A stretch of 64,000 bases of DNA from Verrucomicrobiota bacterium (GTDB lineage: Bacteria > Verrucomicrobiota > Verrucomicrobiia > Limisphaerales > J093), in contig JADJWF010000004.1 in NCBI GenBank assembly GCA_016716505.1, positions 310,001-374,000 on the forward strand, written 5' to 3'. A program made the position numbers and the translations under genes. Shown piece after piece: positions 23,354 to 31,728 of the stretch. The stretch's first letter is position 1. Every line of letters begins with the position of its first letter. The notes under the pieces were generated by a model. It was not told where the DNA came from. It saw only the letters and a list, made by a program, of their open reading frames with translations, and did not search any database.

Positions 23354-24625
23354 TCACCACCGATTGGCCGGCAATTCGAGGTCGGCCGGCGCCTTGCCTG
23401 TGGCGGGCCGGGTGAACTGCTCGCCGTACGCCGTGAAGCCCTCGACGAAGCCCCCGTGACTGAGGAAGAACTCGCCTTGCTCCACGCCCATGAAGCGGTC
23501 GAGGCGGTCTTCGCGCCCGGTGGGATCGTGACTGAAGCTCGCGGTCACCAGTTCGATCCACTCGCCGGCGTCGGTGCGGATCCACTGATTGCCGTAACGG
23601 GCCTTGCGCACCAGGTGGCCGCTGCTGCCCCAGAAGTTCTCGCTGAAACTGTGCGGCCGCTTTAGCCAGCCGCCCTCCTTCGGCGCCAGCCATGAGGAGA
23701 TCAACATCCAGCGCCGCGAATCGGGGTGAAAGTAGTAGCCCGAGAAGACCGTGAAGGTCTGGTTGGTGGGTTGGGCGGTCACGAGGAACCGCTGCTTCTC
23801 CCCCGTCTTCCACGGGTATTTGAGATGACTGTGGCCGCCGGTGCCTTCGTTGCCGAAGTCGCCGCTGAACACACCATCGCCCTTGCCCAGCAGCTTTACC
23901 CGGTTTTCGTCCGCGACCTTGTTGCGATCCACCGCCTCGTTCCCGCTGTCCCAGACGGAGAAAATGATACGGCGTTCGGACGGGCTGTTCACCTGCATGC
24001 CGAAGTAACCGCGATGCCAGCCGCAGGCCATGTAGAACGTCGCAGAAGGATCCTCGACCGCCGTGACCTCGCAATAGAAGGCCGCGATGTTGGCGCCGGC
24101 GGGCACCGGATAGGTCAGGTGAACCGACGCGGCGTTGCGGCGTTCCTTCAGGTTGAAGTGAGCTCCCTCGACCGCCGGACCGCTCAGCAGGAGCGCCTCG
24201 AGGTCGCCAAAAGGCGTACCCGGAGGATTGAGCGAGGCGAGCTTGAATCGCTGGTAGCTGGTTCGGGCGATGGAAAAGGCCCCAAAGTCCGCCGTCACCC
24301 GGGAGGTGCCGCCCAGTCCAGTCACGCGGACTTCACGGACCTCTTCGCCAACGGTGAGTTGGAGTCGCGACGGCGCGCCTTCCGGCAGGCGCAGAACGAC
24401 CCTGGCCGACACGTCACCGGTGTTGGTGAACCGGCCGTACCAGTTCACGGTCACGGCGGAATTGGTCCAGCGAGTTACACCGGTGCGCTCTGAAATCCGT
24501 GCGCCTTCCGGGTCGGGCAGGGTGTAAGCCGTGAACGCCGGGACCCGGAGTTCCGCAGCCTCGAGCAGCAGACAGCCGAGGGCGAGCGGGAGCAAGAAGA
24601 AGCGTGACAGATCGTGGGTTTTCAT
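23354..24625 (-). CDS. Secreted DUF3472 domain protein
   Basis: A 423-residue exported protein from ATG 24625 (the frame is open to 25018, but the upstream residues are not family-like). Signal peptide MKTHDLSRFFLLPLALGCLL..., cleaved near LEAAELRV. The first half (residues 20-175) is a beta-sandwich with NWYGRFTNTGDVSARVVLRL and ADFGAFSI, matching the DUF5077-like N-terminal part. The second half has ATFYMACGWHRGYFGMQVNS, RRIIFSVWDSGNEAVD and GGHSHLKYPW, the diagnostic DUF3472 blocks. Members are secreted PVC/Bacteroidetes proteins of unknown biochemical role, suspected to bind carbohydrate. It is convergent with the MacB operon. Confidence 0.88.
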   Translation of the reverse strand: MKTHDLSRFFLLPLALGCLLLEAAELRVPAFTAYTLPDPEGARISERTGVTRWTNSAVTVNWYGRFTNTGDVSARVVLRLPEGAPSRLQLTVGEEVREVRVTGLGGTSRVTADFGAFSIARTSYQRFKLASLNPPGTPFGDLEALLLSGPAVEGAHFNLKERRNAASVHLTYPVPAGANIAAFYCEVTAVEDPSATFYMACGWHRGYFGMQVNSPSERRIIFSVWDSGNEAVDRNKVADENRVKLLGKGDGVFSGDFGNEGTGGHSHLKYPWKTGEKQRFLVTAQPTNQTFTVFSGYYFHPDSRRWMLISSWLAPKEGGWLKRPHSFSENFWGSSGHLVRKARYGNQWIRTDAGEWIELVTASFSHDPTGREDRLDRFMGVEQGEFFLSHGGFVEGFTAYGEQFTRPATGKAPADLELPANRW

Positions 24626-24984
24626 GCGGTGGAGCTTCCAGCCGGTTTGCCCGGCAGGCTGAGGTAGGAGCCGCTGTCCGGCGCCGCGACGGTCGGCTTT
24701 CGCGTCATGGCCAACCGATAGGTCACGGGCTCGCCGGGAGCAAGGGCATTCCCGTCCCGCCACGAGGGGGAGATGGCGGGGCAGTCCCGGCAACAACGCC
24801 CAGCGGATGCGGCGCCAGGCGGGATTCACCGGCCGCCGCGCGGACCGAGCGAAAAGCCGCCCCGGATCTGGCCTGGCCCAGCGGCAAGGGTTGGCCGCAT
24901 GGCGGGTCAGCGTAAACGGACTGGACGATGCGTCGGAACCACTCAACGTTACGCCAGGCCTCGGCGCTTGCCGGGGCGAAGAAC
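24626..24984. other. Intergenic region with a possible truncated coding remnant
   Basis: On the minus strand a frame ending with TGA at 24622-24624 overlaps the DUF3472 start (GCATGA) and reads protein-like near its end: WRDGNALAPGEPVTYRLAMT followed by RKPTVAAPDSGSYLSLPG. No start codon with credible upstream coding was found. It may be the tail of a lost or shifted upstream gene, or a leader that couples translation. The other frames look like noise. Confidence 0.35.
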
Positions 24985-25383
24985 ATGAATCGCGATACAC
25001 CCTACGGCCGTTCGGCACCGATCGAGGCGGAGATCGTCAGCGAGATTCCTCGCAGCGCTCGCGGCGAGTCTCGGGTCGCGCCGCCGCCGGTGCATCCTCT
25101 GGCCGCCGTAGCCCTGTTGGTCGTGGACAACCTCTGGAATCTGGCCGACTGGGCAGTCATTTCGTGGTTGGTGACGGTCCCCCTGGCCTTCGCTTCCGTG
25201 TTTCTCCCGACGTTTCTGCTCCACCGGCATTCGCTCGGCCAGTCCCGCGCCCAGGCTTTTGGCTGGGCGGCACTGCTGGGCATGATCGCCGCGGTGCCCT
25301 TCTCGGTTGCCGGCACGGCCACCGGGGCGCTGCTCCTGACCTGGCTGGGAATCAATCACCTCTCCGCACGGTCCAAACGCTGA
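24985..25383 (+). CDS. Small three-helix membrane protein of unknown function
   Basis: A 132-residue protein from ATG 24985 (MNRDTPYGRSAPIEAEIVSE). A cytoplasmic polar N-terminus of ~40 residues is followed by hydrophobic segments at about 44-62 (PLAAVALLVVDNLWNLADWA), 64-82 (VISWLVTVPLAFASVFLPTF) and 98-125 (FGWAALLGMIAAVPFSVAGT and beyond). The order polar-helix-helix-helix with a basic end (HLSARSKR) is characteristic of small integral membrane proteins. No conserved residue pattern is known to me. It precedes the aldehyde dehydrogenase gene by 112 bases; whether they share a transcript is unclear. Confidence 0.65.
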   Translation: MNRDTPYGRSAPIEAEIVSEIPRSARGESRVAPPPVHPLAAVALLVVDNLWNLADWAVISWLVTVPLAFASVFLPTFLLHRHSLGQSRAQAFGWAALLGMIAAVPFSVAGTATGALLLTWLGINHLSARSKR

Positions 25384-25495
25384 CCGGCGAAGGCAAACTG
25401 GCCGAACTAGGCTTCGAATCGCAGGTTCTCTGTCCGGTCCACTCGCGCCGGTCGGTACTGGCACGTCGCGGAATTCCGGCTAGGTTCCCTCGCCA

Positions 25496-26941
25496 ATGAG
25501 CGACACAAGCAGCATTCCCCACCTGCCGGTCCTGCGTTTGGGCCGCAGCTACGACAGCCTGGAAAAGATCGAGGTCAAGGACCACCGCACCGGCGAGGTC
25601 AAGGCCCTGGTGTCACAGGTCAACGGCGGCATCGTCCGGCGCGACCTGGCGAAGATCGCGGCCAGTCGCGCCGCCCTGAAGCGGTTCACGGTCCAGCAGT
25701 TGATTGAATTGTCGGCGCAGGCGGGCGAATTGTTCCTGAACGGCACGCTGCCCTTGGGCGACCGTGGCCACACCCAGTCCGCCGATCAGTACGTCGCCAC
25801 CCTGAGCGCCACCAGCGGTCTGCCGCACGTGATGGTCCGGCGCAACATGGCCAAGATCCATTACGCGCTGACTCACTTGAAGACGGTCCTCAACGGCCTC
25901 TCGCGCGGGCTCGACCTCACGATCTTGGACCGTGGTTTCGGCGAGCAGTTCGGGACGCGCCTGAGCTTTTTCCCGACCACGCAGGCGTTGGGCTTGGTCA
26001 TGCCCAGCAACTCGCCCGCGGTGAATTCCCTCTGGCTGCCGGCCGTTGCCCTCAAGACGCCCGTGGTGATCAAGCCCGGCAAGGAGGAACCGTGGACGCC
26101 ATATCGGTTGATTCAGGCGTTTATCGCCGCCGGGGTGCCGGCAGAGGCGTTTGGCTTTTATCCGACCGACCACGAGGGCGCGGCGACGATTCTCAGCCAG
26201 TGCGGCCGGGCGCTGATCTTCGGCGACAAGGCCACCACTGCCCAGTACGCGAACAACCCGGCCATTCAGATCCACGGGCCGGGCTGGAGCAAGATTCTGG
26301 TCGGCGCGGACTGCATTGAGAACTGGCGCGAGTACCTGCCAGTGATGGTGAGCTCGATCAGTGAGAACGGCGGCCGTTCCTGCATCAACGCCAGCGCCAT
26401 CGTCGTGCCCCGTTTTGGCGCGGAGATTGCCGACGCCCTCGCGCGCGAGTTGGGGCCGGTACAACCGACGCGACCGGAGGATCCGGAGGCCCGCCTCAGC
26501 GGGTTCGCAAACCCCAAGATGGCCGACTTCATTGACGGCCAGATCGAGGAGGGCCTGAAAACCCCGGGCGCCGAGGAGGTCACGGCCCGTTACCGGGGCG
26601 GGCCGAGGAAGGTCGAGTTCGAGGGCGGCGTGTACTTGCGTCCCACGATCGTCCGCTGCGACTCGTTCGATCATCCCCTCGCAAACCGGGAATTTCTTTG
26701 CCCCTACGCGAGCGTGGTCGAAGTGCCCCAGGCGGAAATGCTCCAACGGATTGGCTACACCCTCGCCTGCACGGCGATTACGAAGGATCCGGCGTTCATC
26801 GAACAACTGGAGGCTTTTCCCCACATTGAGCGACTCAACATCGGGCCCGTTTCGACGATGAAAATCTCCTGGGATCAGCCGCACGAGGGCAACATGTTCG
26901 AGTTCCTCTGGCAGCGCCGCTCGATCGAGCGGGTTTGGTAG
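25496..26941 (+). CDS. Aldehyde dehydrogenase family protein
   Basis: A 481-residue NAD(P)-dependent aldehyde-oxidising or acyl-reducing enzyme. The cofactor domain shows LGLVMPSNSPAVNSLWLPAV with KTPVVIKPGKEEPW (residues 187-200), where the second Lys corresponds to the nucleotide-binding Lys. The catalytic region is SSISENGGRSCINASAI with nucleophile Cys296. The usual FTGS-type nucleotide loop is replaced by IFGDKATTAQY, and the active-site glutamate motif is not canonical. The C-terminal LNIGPVSTMKISWDQPHEGN block is unlike well-known families. It therefore falls in a divergent ALDH subgroup; the substrate cannot be read from sequence. It has its own likely promoter in the 112-base gap upstream. 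Confidence 0.85.
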   Translation: MSDTSSIPHLPVLRLGRSYDSLEKIEVKDHRTGEVKALVSQVNGGIVRRDLAKIAASRAALKRFTVQQLIELSAQAGELFLNGTLPLGDRGHTQSADQYVATLSATSGLPHVMVRRNMAKIHYALTHLKTVLNGLSRGLDLTILDRGFGEQFGTRLSFFPTTQALGLVMPSNSPAVNSLWLPAVALKTPVVIKPGKEEPWTPYRLIQAFIAAGVPAEAFGFYPTDHEGAATILSQCGRALIFGDKATTAQYANNPAIQIHGPGWSKILVGADCIENWREYLPVMVSSISENGGRSCINASAIVVPRFGAEIADALARELGPVQPTRPEDPEARLSGFANPKMADFIDGQIEEGLKTPGAEEVTARYRGGPRKVEFEGGVYLRPTIVRCDSFDHPLANREFLCPYASVVEVPQAEMLQRIGYTLACTAITKDPAFIEQLEAFPHIERLNIGPVSTMKISWDQPHEGNMFEFLWQRRSIERVW

Positions 26942-27064
26942 CGCCCGGCAAGGGCTTGTCTCCCACAAAGAGCGGGATGTGGACCGGCTGGACTGAGGCC
27001 CGGCAGGTCCATTCGGTGGCCGGCGTGGGTGACAAACCCGGCTCAGACTGCAAGGCTTGCCGCC

Positions 27065-28069
27065 ATGCGAAAACCCTCCCGTCCTCGTACAGCCCGACGC
27101 GATTCGCGTCATTGGATCTCACTGATCGCGACCGCTTGCTTCGCCCTGCTGGCTGCGGCCGACGACGTCGCAAGATCGGAGCCCGCCCCGCCCGCGCGCC
27201 TTGGCTTTCTGGCTGATGGTCCGCGCGGATTCGTTTTCGACACGGGTGTCCTTCGGGGCCGGCTTCACGCGGAGGGCAAGTCCTTGGGGCTGACCGAGGT
27301 GGTCCACGTGCCCTCTGGCACCCGGATGGACCACGGTTATGGGTTGCTCAGCCACTATCGAGTGTTCACCCGCGGCGTTCGTTACGGCGCGGGCGCGTGG
27401 GACTGGCCCAGCGAGGCGGTCCTCCGCGGTGATGGCTCGGTAGCAATCCGGTTTGCCACGGAAGGGCGGCCGTTTTCGCTGGTGGCGGTTTATCGCGTGG
27501 CGGCCGCAGACACGGTGGAAGTCGAGACCCAGGTGGTCGCCGGGACTGACATGAAAGGTTTTGAGACCTTCCTCGCCTCGTATTTTGACGCCGCCTTCAC
27601 CAATGCCGCGGTGTGGGTGAAGGGGCGGGATGGCGCCCGGTGGGCGGCCGCCCTGCCAGAGCAGGGGGATTGGCAGATGTTCGTCCGGGATTCGGCTGCC
27701 CGGGGAGTGGTTGAGGATGGCCGCTGGCGGTTGGGGCCGCACCCGGTGGCGTGGACGTTTCCCTTCGAACTGGCGGGCGAGGCGGCGCAGGCGAGGCGGA
27801 TGGCCTCCGGCCGGGGCGTCGGCGCGAGCTTCCGCGCTTCGTTGCGCGAATGCTTCGCCGTGGCGATGCCGCACCAGACCGAAAGCCATTACTCCGTGTA
27901 CTTCTCGCTGTTCGGTCGCGATCTCAAAGCGGGCGAGTCAGCGACGGCGACAGTCCGGCTGTCTTTTCAATCCGAGACGGGCAGGGAACAGACCAACGCG
28001 TCGCCATCGGCGGTGGTCTCCGGGAACAGCCCTTGGATTCCAGTTCCTTCGCATGCGAGTTCCCTTTAG
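27065..28069 (+). CDS. Uncharacterised secreted protein upstream of the sulfatase genes
   Basis: I do not recognise this protein. ATG 27065 gives 334 residues; a GTG at 27029 is also in frame. A long basic N-terminus (MRKPSRPRTARRDSRHW) precedes a hydrophobic helix (ISLIATACFALLAAADDVA), i.e. a signal peptide. The mature part is beta-rich, with GFLADGPRGFVFDTGVLRGR, GLLSHYRVFTRGVRYGAGAW and HQTESHYSVYFSLFGRDLKA, recalling carbohydrate-processing or carbohydrate-binding beta-sandwich proteins, without catalytic motifs I can name. It ends 9 bases before the sulfatase ATG, so they are almost surely co-transcribed. The context suggests a role in processing a sulfated sugar. Confidence 0.65.
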   Translation: MRKPSRPRTARRDSRHWISLIATACFALLAAADDVARSEPAPPARLGFLADGPRGFVFDTGVLRGRLHAEGKSLGLTEVVHVPSGTRMDHGYGLLSHYRVFTRGVRYGAGAWDWPSEAVLRGDGSVAIRFATEGRPFSLVAVYRVAAADTVEVETQVVAGTDMKGFETFLASYFDAAFTNAAVWVKGRDGARWAAALPEQGDWQMFVRDSAARGVVEDGRWRLGPHPVAWTFPFELAGEAAQARRMASGRGVGASFRASLRECFAVAMPHQTESHYSVYFSLFGRDLKAGESATATVRLSFQSETGREQTNASPSAVVSGNSPWIPVPSHASSL

Positions 28070-28078
28070 CATGAAGCC

Positions 28079-29647
28079 ATGAATCAGCTCGTTGCCGCCT
28101 TGTTCATGGGATGGGTGGCGTTCCCGCTGGCCGCCGCCACTTCCGCGCGACCGAACATCCTGTTCATCATGACGGACGACCATGCGGCTCACGCCATCAG
28201 CGCGTATGGCAGCCGCATCAACCAGACGCCGCAGCTTGATCGGTTGGCCCGCGAGGGCATGCGCCTGGACCGTTGTTTCGTGGTGAATTCGATTTGCACG
28301 CCCAGCCGCGCCGCCATTCTCACGGGCAAGTACAGCCACAAAAACGGCGTGCCCGTCTTCAACCGCTTCGACGGCTCGCAACCGCATGTGGCCAAGTATT
28401 TGCAGGCGGCTGGCTATTACACCGCGATGGTCGGGAAATGGCACCTGGGCAGCGAGCCCACCGGTTTCGACCACTACATCGTCCTCCCCGGCCAGGGACT
28501 TTACCACGACCCGGCGTTCCTGGATCGCAACGGTCGGCGGGTGATCAACGGCTACGCCACCGACATCATCACCGATCTGGCCCTCGAGGCGCTCGCGCAA
28601 CGTCCCAAGGACAAGCCGTTCTTCCTCTGCCTCCAACACAAGGCCCCGCACCGCGAGTGGTCACCCGGCCCCAAGCATGCCACCCTCTACGACGACGTGG
28701 AGATCCCGGAGCCGCCGACGCTCTGGGACGATTACGCCACCCGGACGGACGCGGCGCGGGAGGCGACGATGACCATCGCGCGCCATTTGAACAACCGGGA
28801 CCTGAAGCTGCCGCCGCCCGCCGGCCTGGCCGGTCCCGATCGGGAACGCTGGCTTTGGCAGGTGCCGATGGAGGTCACGGTCGAGGTGAAGGGCCGGCGC
28901 GAAACGCTCACGGGTGAAGCGCTGGTCAAATGGAAGTACCAACGCTACATCAAAGACTACCTGCGGTGCATCGCCTCGGTGGACGACAATGTCGGGCGTG
29001 TCCTCGACTACCTCGACACCCACGGCTTGCGGGAGAACACGCTGGTCATCTACACGAGTGACCAGGGCTTTTTCCTCGGCGATCACGGCTGGTACGACAA
29101 GCGGTTCATGTACGAGGAGTGTCTGCGGATGCCATTCATCGCCCGCCTACCCGGTGTGATCCCGCCCGGCTCGGCGCAGAGCGCGATTGCGCTGAATGTG
29201 GATTTTGCGCCGACTTTCCTTGAATTGGCCGGCGTGCCCGTGCCCGCGGACATGCAAGGCAGGAGCCTTGTGCCCATCCTGAAGGGCACGCGGCCGGCCG
29301 ACTGGCGGACGAGCATGTACTACCGCTACTACCACGATCCCGGTCATCACAACACGCGGGCGCACTACGGCGTGCGGACGGAGACGCACAAGCTCATCCA
29401 CTTTTGGAAGAAGGACCAGTGGGAGTGCTACGACTTGGTGAAAGATCCGCTCGAACTCCGCAACGTGTACAACGATCCGGCCTACGCCGCCACAGTCGCC
29501 GCCTTGAAAGCGGAACTGGCCCGCCTGAAACGCGAGGTGGAGGACCGCGATGAGTTTGCCGACACGCTGCCGCCGGACGGCGTGGACGGCCAGACCTTCA
29601 CTCCGCCGCCGAAGGGCCAGCCATCCGGGGCGAGCAACGCTCCCTGA
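28079..29647 (+). CDS. Sulfatase (N-sulfoglucosamine sulfohydrolase/heparan-type)
   Basis: A 522-residue exported type I sulfatase that hydrolyses sulfate esters or sulfamates. Signal peptide MNQLVAALFMGWVAFPLAAA..., then RPNILFIMTDDHAAHAISAY with calcium ligands D33 and D34. The formylglycine motif is CTPSR at residues 73-77 (nucleophile Cys73), followed by LTGKYSHKNGV. Later metal and substrate ligands appear in KWHLGS, HKAPH and SDQGFFLGDHGWYDKR. The C-terminal YYRYYHDPGHHNTRAHYGVR plus YDLVKDPLELRNVYND is a DUF4976-like subdomain. The CTPSR form fits sulfatases that need formylglycine-generating enzyme, which is not in the window. Second gene of a three-gene group with an unknown secreted protein upstream. 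Confidence 0.93.
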   Translation: MNQLVAALFMGWVAFPLAAATSARPNILFIMTDDHAAHAISAYGSRINQTPQLDRLAREGMRLDRCFVVNSICTPSRAAILTGKYSHKNGVPVFNRFDGSQPHVAKYLQAAGYYTAMVGKWHLGSEPTGFDHYIVLPGQGLYHDPAFLDRNGRRVINGYATDIITDLALEALAQRPKDKPFFLCLQHKAPHREWSPGPKHATLYDDVEIPEPPTLWDDYATRTDAAREATMTIARHLNNRDLKLPPPAGLAGPDRERWLWQVPMEVTVEVKGRRETLTGEALVKWKYQRYIKDYLRCIASVDDNVGRVLDYLDTHGLRENTLVIYTSDQGFFLGDHGWYDKRFMYEECLRMPFIARLPGVIPPGSAQSAIALNVDFAPTFLELAGVPVPADMQGRSLVPILKGTRPADWRTSMYYRYYHDPGHHNTRAHYGVRTETHKLIHFWKKDQWECYDLVKDPLELRNVYNDPAYAATVAALKAELARLKREVEDRDEFADTLPPDGVDGQTFTPPPKGQPSGASNAP

Positions 29648-29738
29648 CCACCCGCGATTGCGATCGCGGCGACCACCAACAGCCCCGGGCCAAACGAGTC
29701 GCCCACCGATTCAACCACCCGGCAAGATTCATCCAGAA

Positions 29739-31370
29739 ATGCGCCGAATCGTCTTGCGGCTACTCCGTGGCAGTCTGGTCCTGGCGTGCTGCTTCGCCAG
29801 CCTGGCAGCGGAAGGCTCCACCAACCGCCCGAACATCCTCCTGATCGTCGCTGATGATCTCGGCTTCTCCGACGTGGGTTGTTACGGCGGCGAGATTCAC
29901 ACGCCTCACCTCGATCGGCTGGGGTATTCCGGCCTGCGCTTCACGCAGTTCTACAACACCGGCCGCTGCTGGCCAACCCGGGCGTCCCTCCTGACCGGGT
30001 ACTACGCGCAACAAGTCCGCCGGGACACCGTACCCGGGGTGAAGAGCGGCGCGGGAGGGGCTCGTCCTCCATGGGCCCGCTTGCTGCCCGAGATGCTGCG
30101 GCCGCTGGGTTACCGCTCCTACCACTCCGGGAAGTGGCACATTGACGGTCCGCGGTTGCGGGGAGGCTTCGATCGCTCCTACAGCATCGAGGACCATGAC
30201 CGCTATTTCGCGCCCCGCTCACATTCAGAGGACGACCAACCGCTGCCGGCGGTCGCCACCAACGAGGTCCGCTACGTGACCACCCTGATCGCCGACCACG
30301 CCATCCAGTGCCTGCAAGACCATGCCGCCCATCACGCGAACCGACCGTTTTTCCACTATCTCTGTTTCACCGCGCCCCACTTTCCGCTGCAGGCTCCCGC
30401 AGCCGAAATCGGCCGTTATGCTCAGACCTACGCCATCGGCTGGGAGGACGTCCAAAGGCGCCGGTGGCGGCGGCTGGCAGAGTTGGGCATCGCGCGACAC
30501 GCGCTGCCGGCGTTTGAAACCGACGTGGGGCCGCCTTACCACTTCCCCGAGGCCCTGCTCCGACTGGGACCGAACGAGGTTAACCGACCCCTGCCCTGGC
30601 GCGATCTCACGCCGGGCCAACGCGAGTTTCAGGCGACAAAGATGGCGATCCACGCCGCCATGATTGAAGTCATGGATCGCGAGATTGGACGGGTGTTGGC
30701 GCAGGTTTGGGCGATGGGCGCCGGGGAAAACACCATGGTGGTCTTCCTTTCGGACAACGGCGCCAGCGCGGAAATCATGGTTCGCGGTGACGGCCACGAT
30801 CCGGCCGCGGCCCCCGGTTCAGCCGGCAGCTTCCTCTGCCTCGGCCCCGGGTGGTCCACGGCCGCCAATACGCCCTTCCGCCGTCACAAGACCTGGGTCC
30901 ACGAAGGGGGCATCGCGACCCCGTTCATCGTTCACTGGCCGAACGGCATCGCCGGGCAGGGCGAACTCCGGCACGCGCCGGCCCATGTGATTGACTTCGT
31001 GCCGACCATCCTTGAGGTCGTCGGCGCGCCCTCCTCCCAATCCCCGCCCGCAAACGGTGCGCCGCCACTGCCGGGACGCAGCCTGCTTCCGGCGCTCCGC
31101 GGGGACGTGCCGATCGAACGCGACAGCCTGTGGTGGCAGCACGAAGGCAACCGCGCCCTTCGGGTCGGAGATTGGAAGATCGTCGCCGCCGGCACCAACA
31201 CCGCCTGGGAACTCTACGACCTCGCCACGGATCGCGGCGAGACGCGCAATCTCGCGGGCGAGAAGCCGGAGAAGACAGCGCAACTCGCGGCAGCCTGGCA
31301 GAAGCAGTGGGAGGAGATCCAGCGCGTGGCCCGGCCGGATCCGCTGACCAATTCGCCTCCTTCACCCTGA
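29739..31370 (+). CDS. Arylsulfatase-type sulfatase
   Basis: A 543-residue exported type I sulfatase from ATG 29739 (the frame opens inside the previous gene at 29550). Signal peptide MRRIVLRLLRGSLVLACCFA.... Ca-binding NRPNILLIVADDLGFSDVG with D39 and D40; formylglycine motif CWPTR at residues 77-81 with LTGYYA, where Cys77 would be oxidised. The Thr in the motif departs from the commoner CxPSR but fits CxPxR recognition. KWHIDGPRL, FHYLCFTAPHFPLQAPAAEI and FLSDNGASAEIM match the remaining active site. The C-terminus WWQHEGNRALRVGDWKIVAA is arylsulfatase-like. It belongs to a different subfamily from its neighbour, so the two could act sequentially on one glycan. Confidence 0.92.
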   Translation: MRRIVLRLLRGSLVLACCFASLAAEGSTNRPNILLIVADDLGFSDVGCYGGEIHTPHLDRLGYSGLRFTQFYNTGRCWPTRASLLTGYYAQQVRRDTVPGVKSGAGGARPPWARLLPEMLRPLGYRSYHSGKWHIDGPRLRGGFDRSYSIEDHDRYFAPRSHSEDDQPLPAVATNEVRYVTTLIADHAIQCLQDHAAHHANRPFFHYLCFTAPHFPLQAPAAEIGRYAQTYAIGWEDVQRRRWRRLAELGIARHALPAFETDVGPPYHFPEALLRLGPNEVNRPLPWRDLTPGQREFQATKMAIHAAMIEVMDREIGRVLAQVWAMGAGENTMVVFLSDNGASAEIMVRGDGHDPAAAPGSAGSFLCLGPGWSTAANTPFRRHKTWVHEGGIATPFIVHWPNGIAGQGELRHAPAHVIDFVPTILEVVGAPSSQSPPANGAPPLPGRSLLPALRGDVPIERDSLWWQHEGNRALRVGDWKIVAAGTNTAWELYDLATDRGETRNLAGEKPEKTAQLAAAWQKQWEEIQRVARPDPLTNSPPSP

Positions 31371-31728
31371 CCGACGGGGCGGCATGGCCGCTGGCTCGGC
31401 TGCCTGGCCGGCCTTGCCGGTCAGGCCGGGCTCTATCCCTCGCTGTCCCGATGACGAAGCGATCCGAACGCCTGTCGTCTGGCGGCCAGCGCGGAAGGGC
31501 AGCTCCGCCGGGCCGAAGGGCGTGAGCCAGTGGGGAGAGCGCCAGCGGCGGGCGGTGAAACGTGAATGGCCGGCGGCCAGCCTGCTTTCTGGGAGGGCGG
31601 TGCAAGCTGGGGCATGAAGCTGGCGTCCCGCCGCACCGGTTGCTGCCAAAATGGCCCGTTGGTATTTGGTTTTGCGTTTTCCGGCGTCGGCCCTACAAGG
31701 GTCGCGCGCGCCAGCGCGCCAACGCTCC
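31371..31728. other. Intergenic region after the sulfatase genes
   Basis: 358 bases without a credible gene. A GC-rich inverted repeat at about 31408-31432 (GCCTGGCCGGC with GCCGGTCAGGC) lies about 35 bases past the sulfatase stop and could act as a stabilising or weak termination hairpin, but no T-run follows. Frames extending from 31566 or 31651 into the next gene are upstream reading of the decarboxylase frame or shadows. Confidence 0.35.

Noticed and set aside
21939..24074. 711-codon minus-strand open frame
   Set aside because: Antisense to the second MacB permease and beyond; composition Arg/His/Gly-rich, no domain, typical of GC-rich antisense frames.
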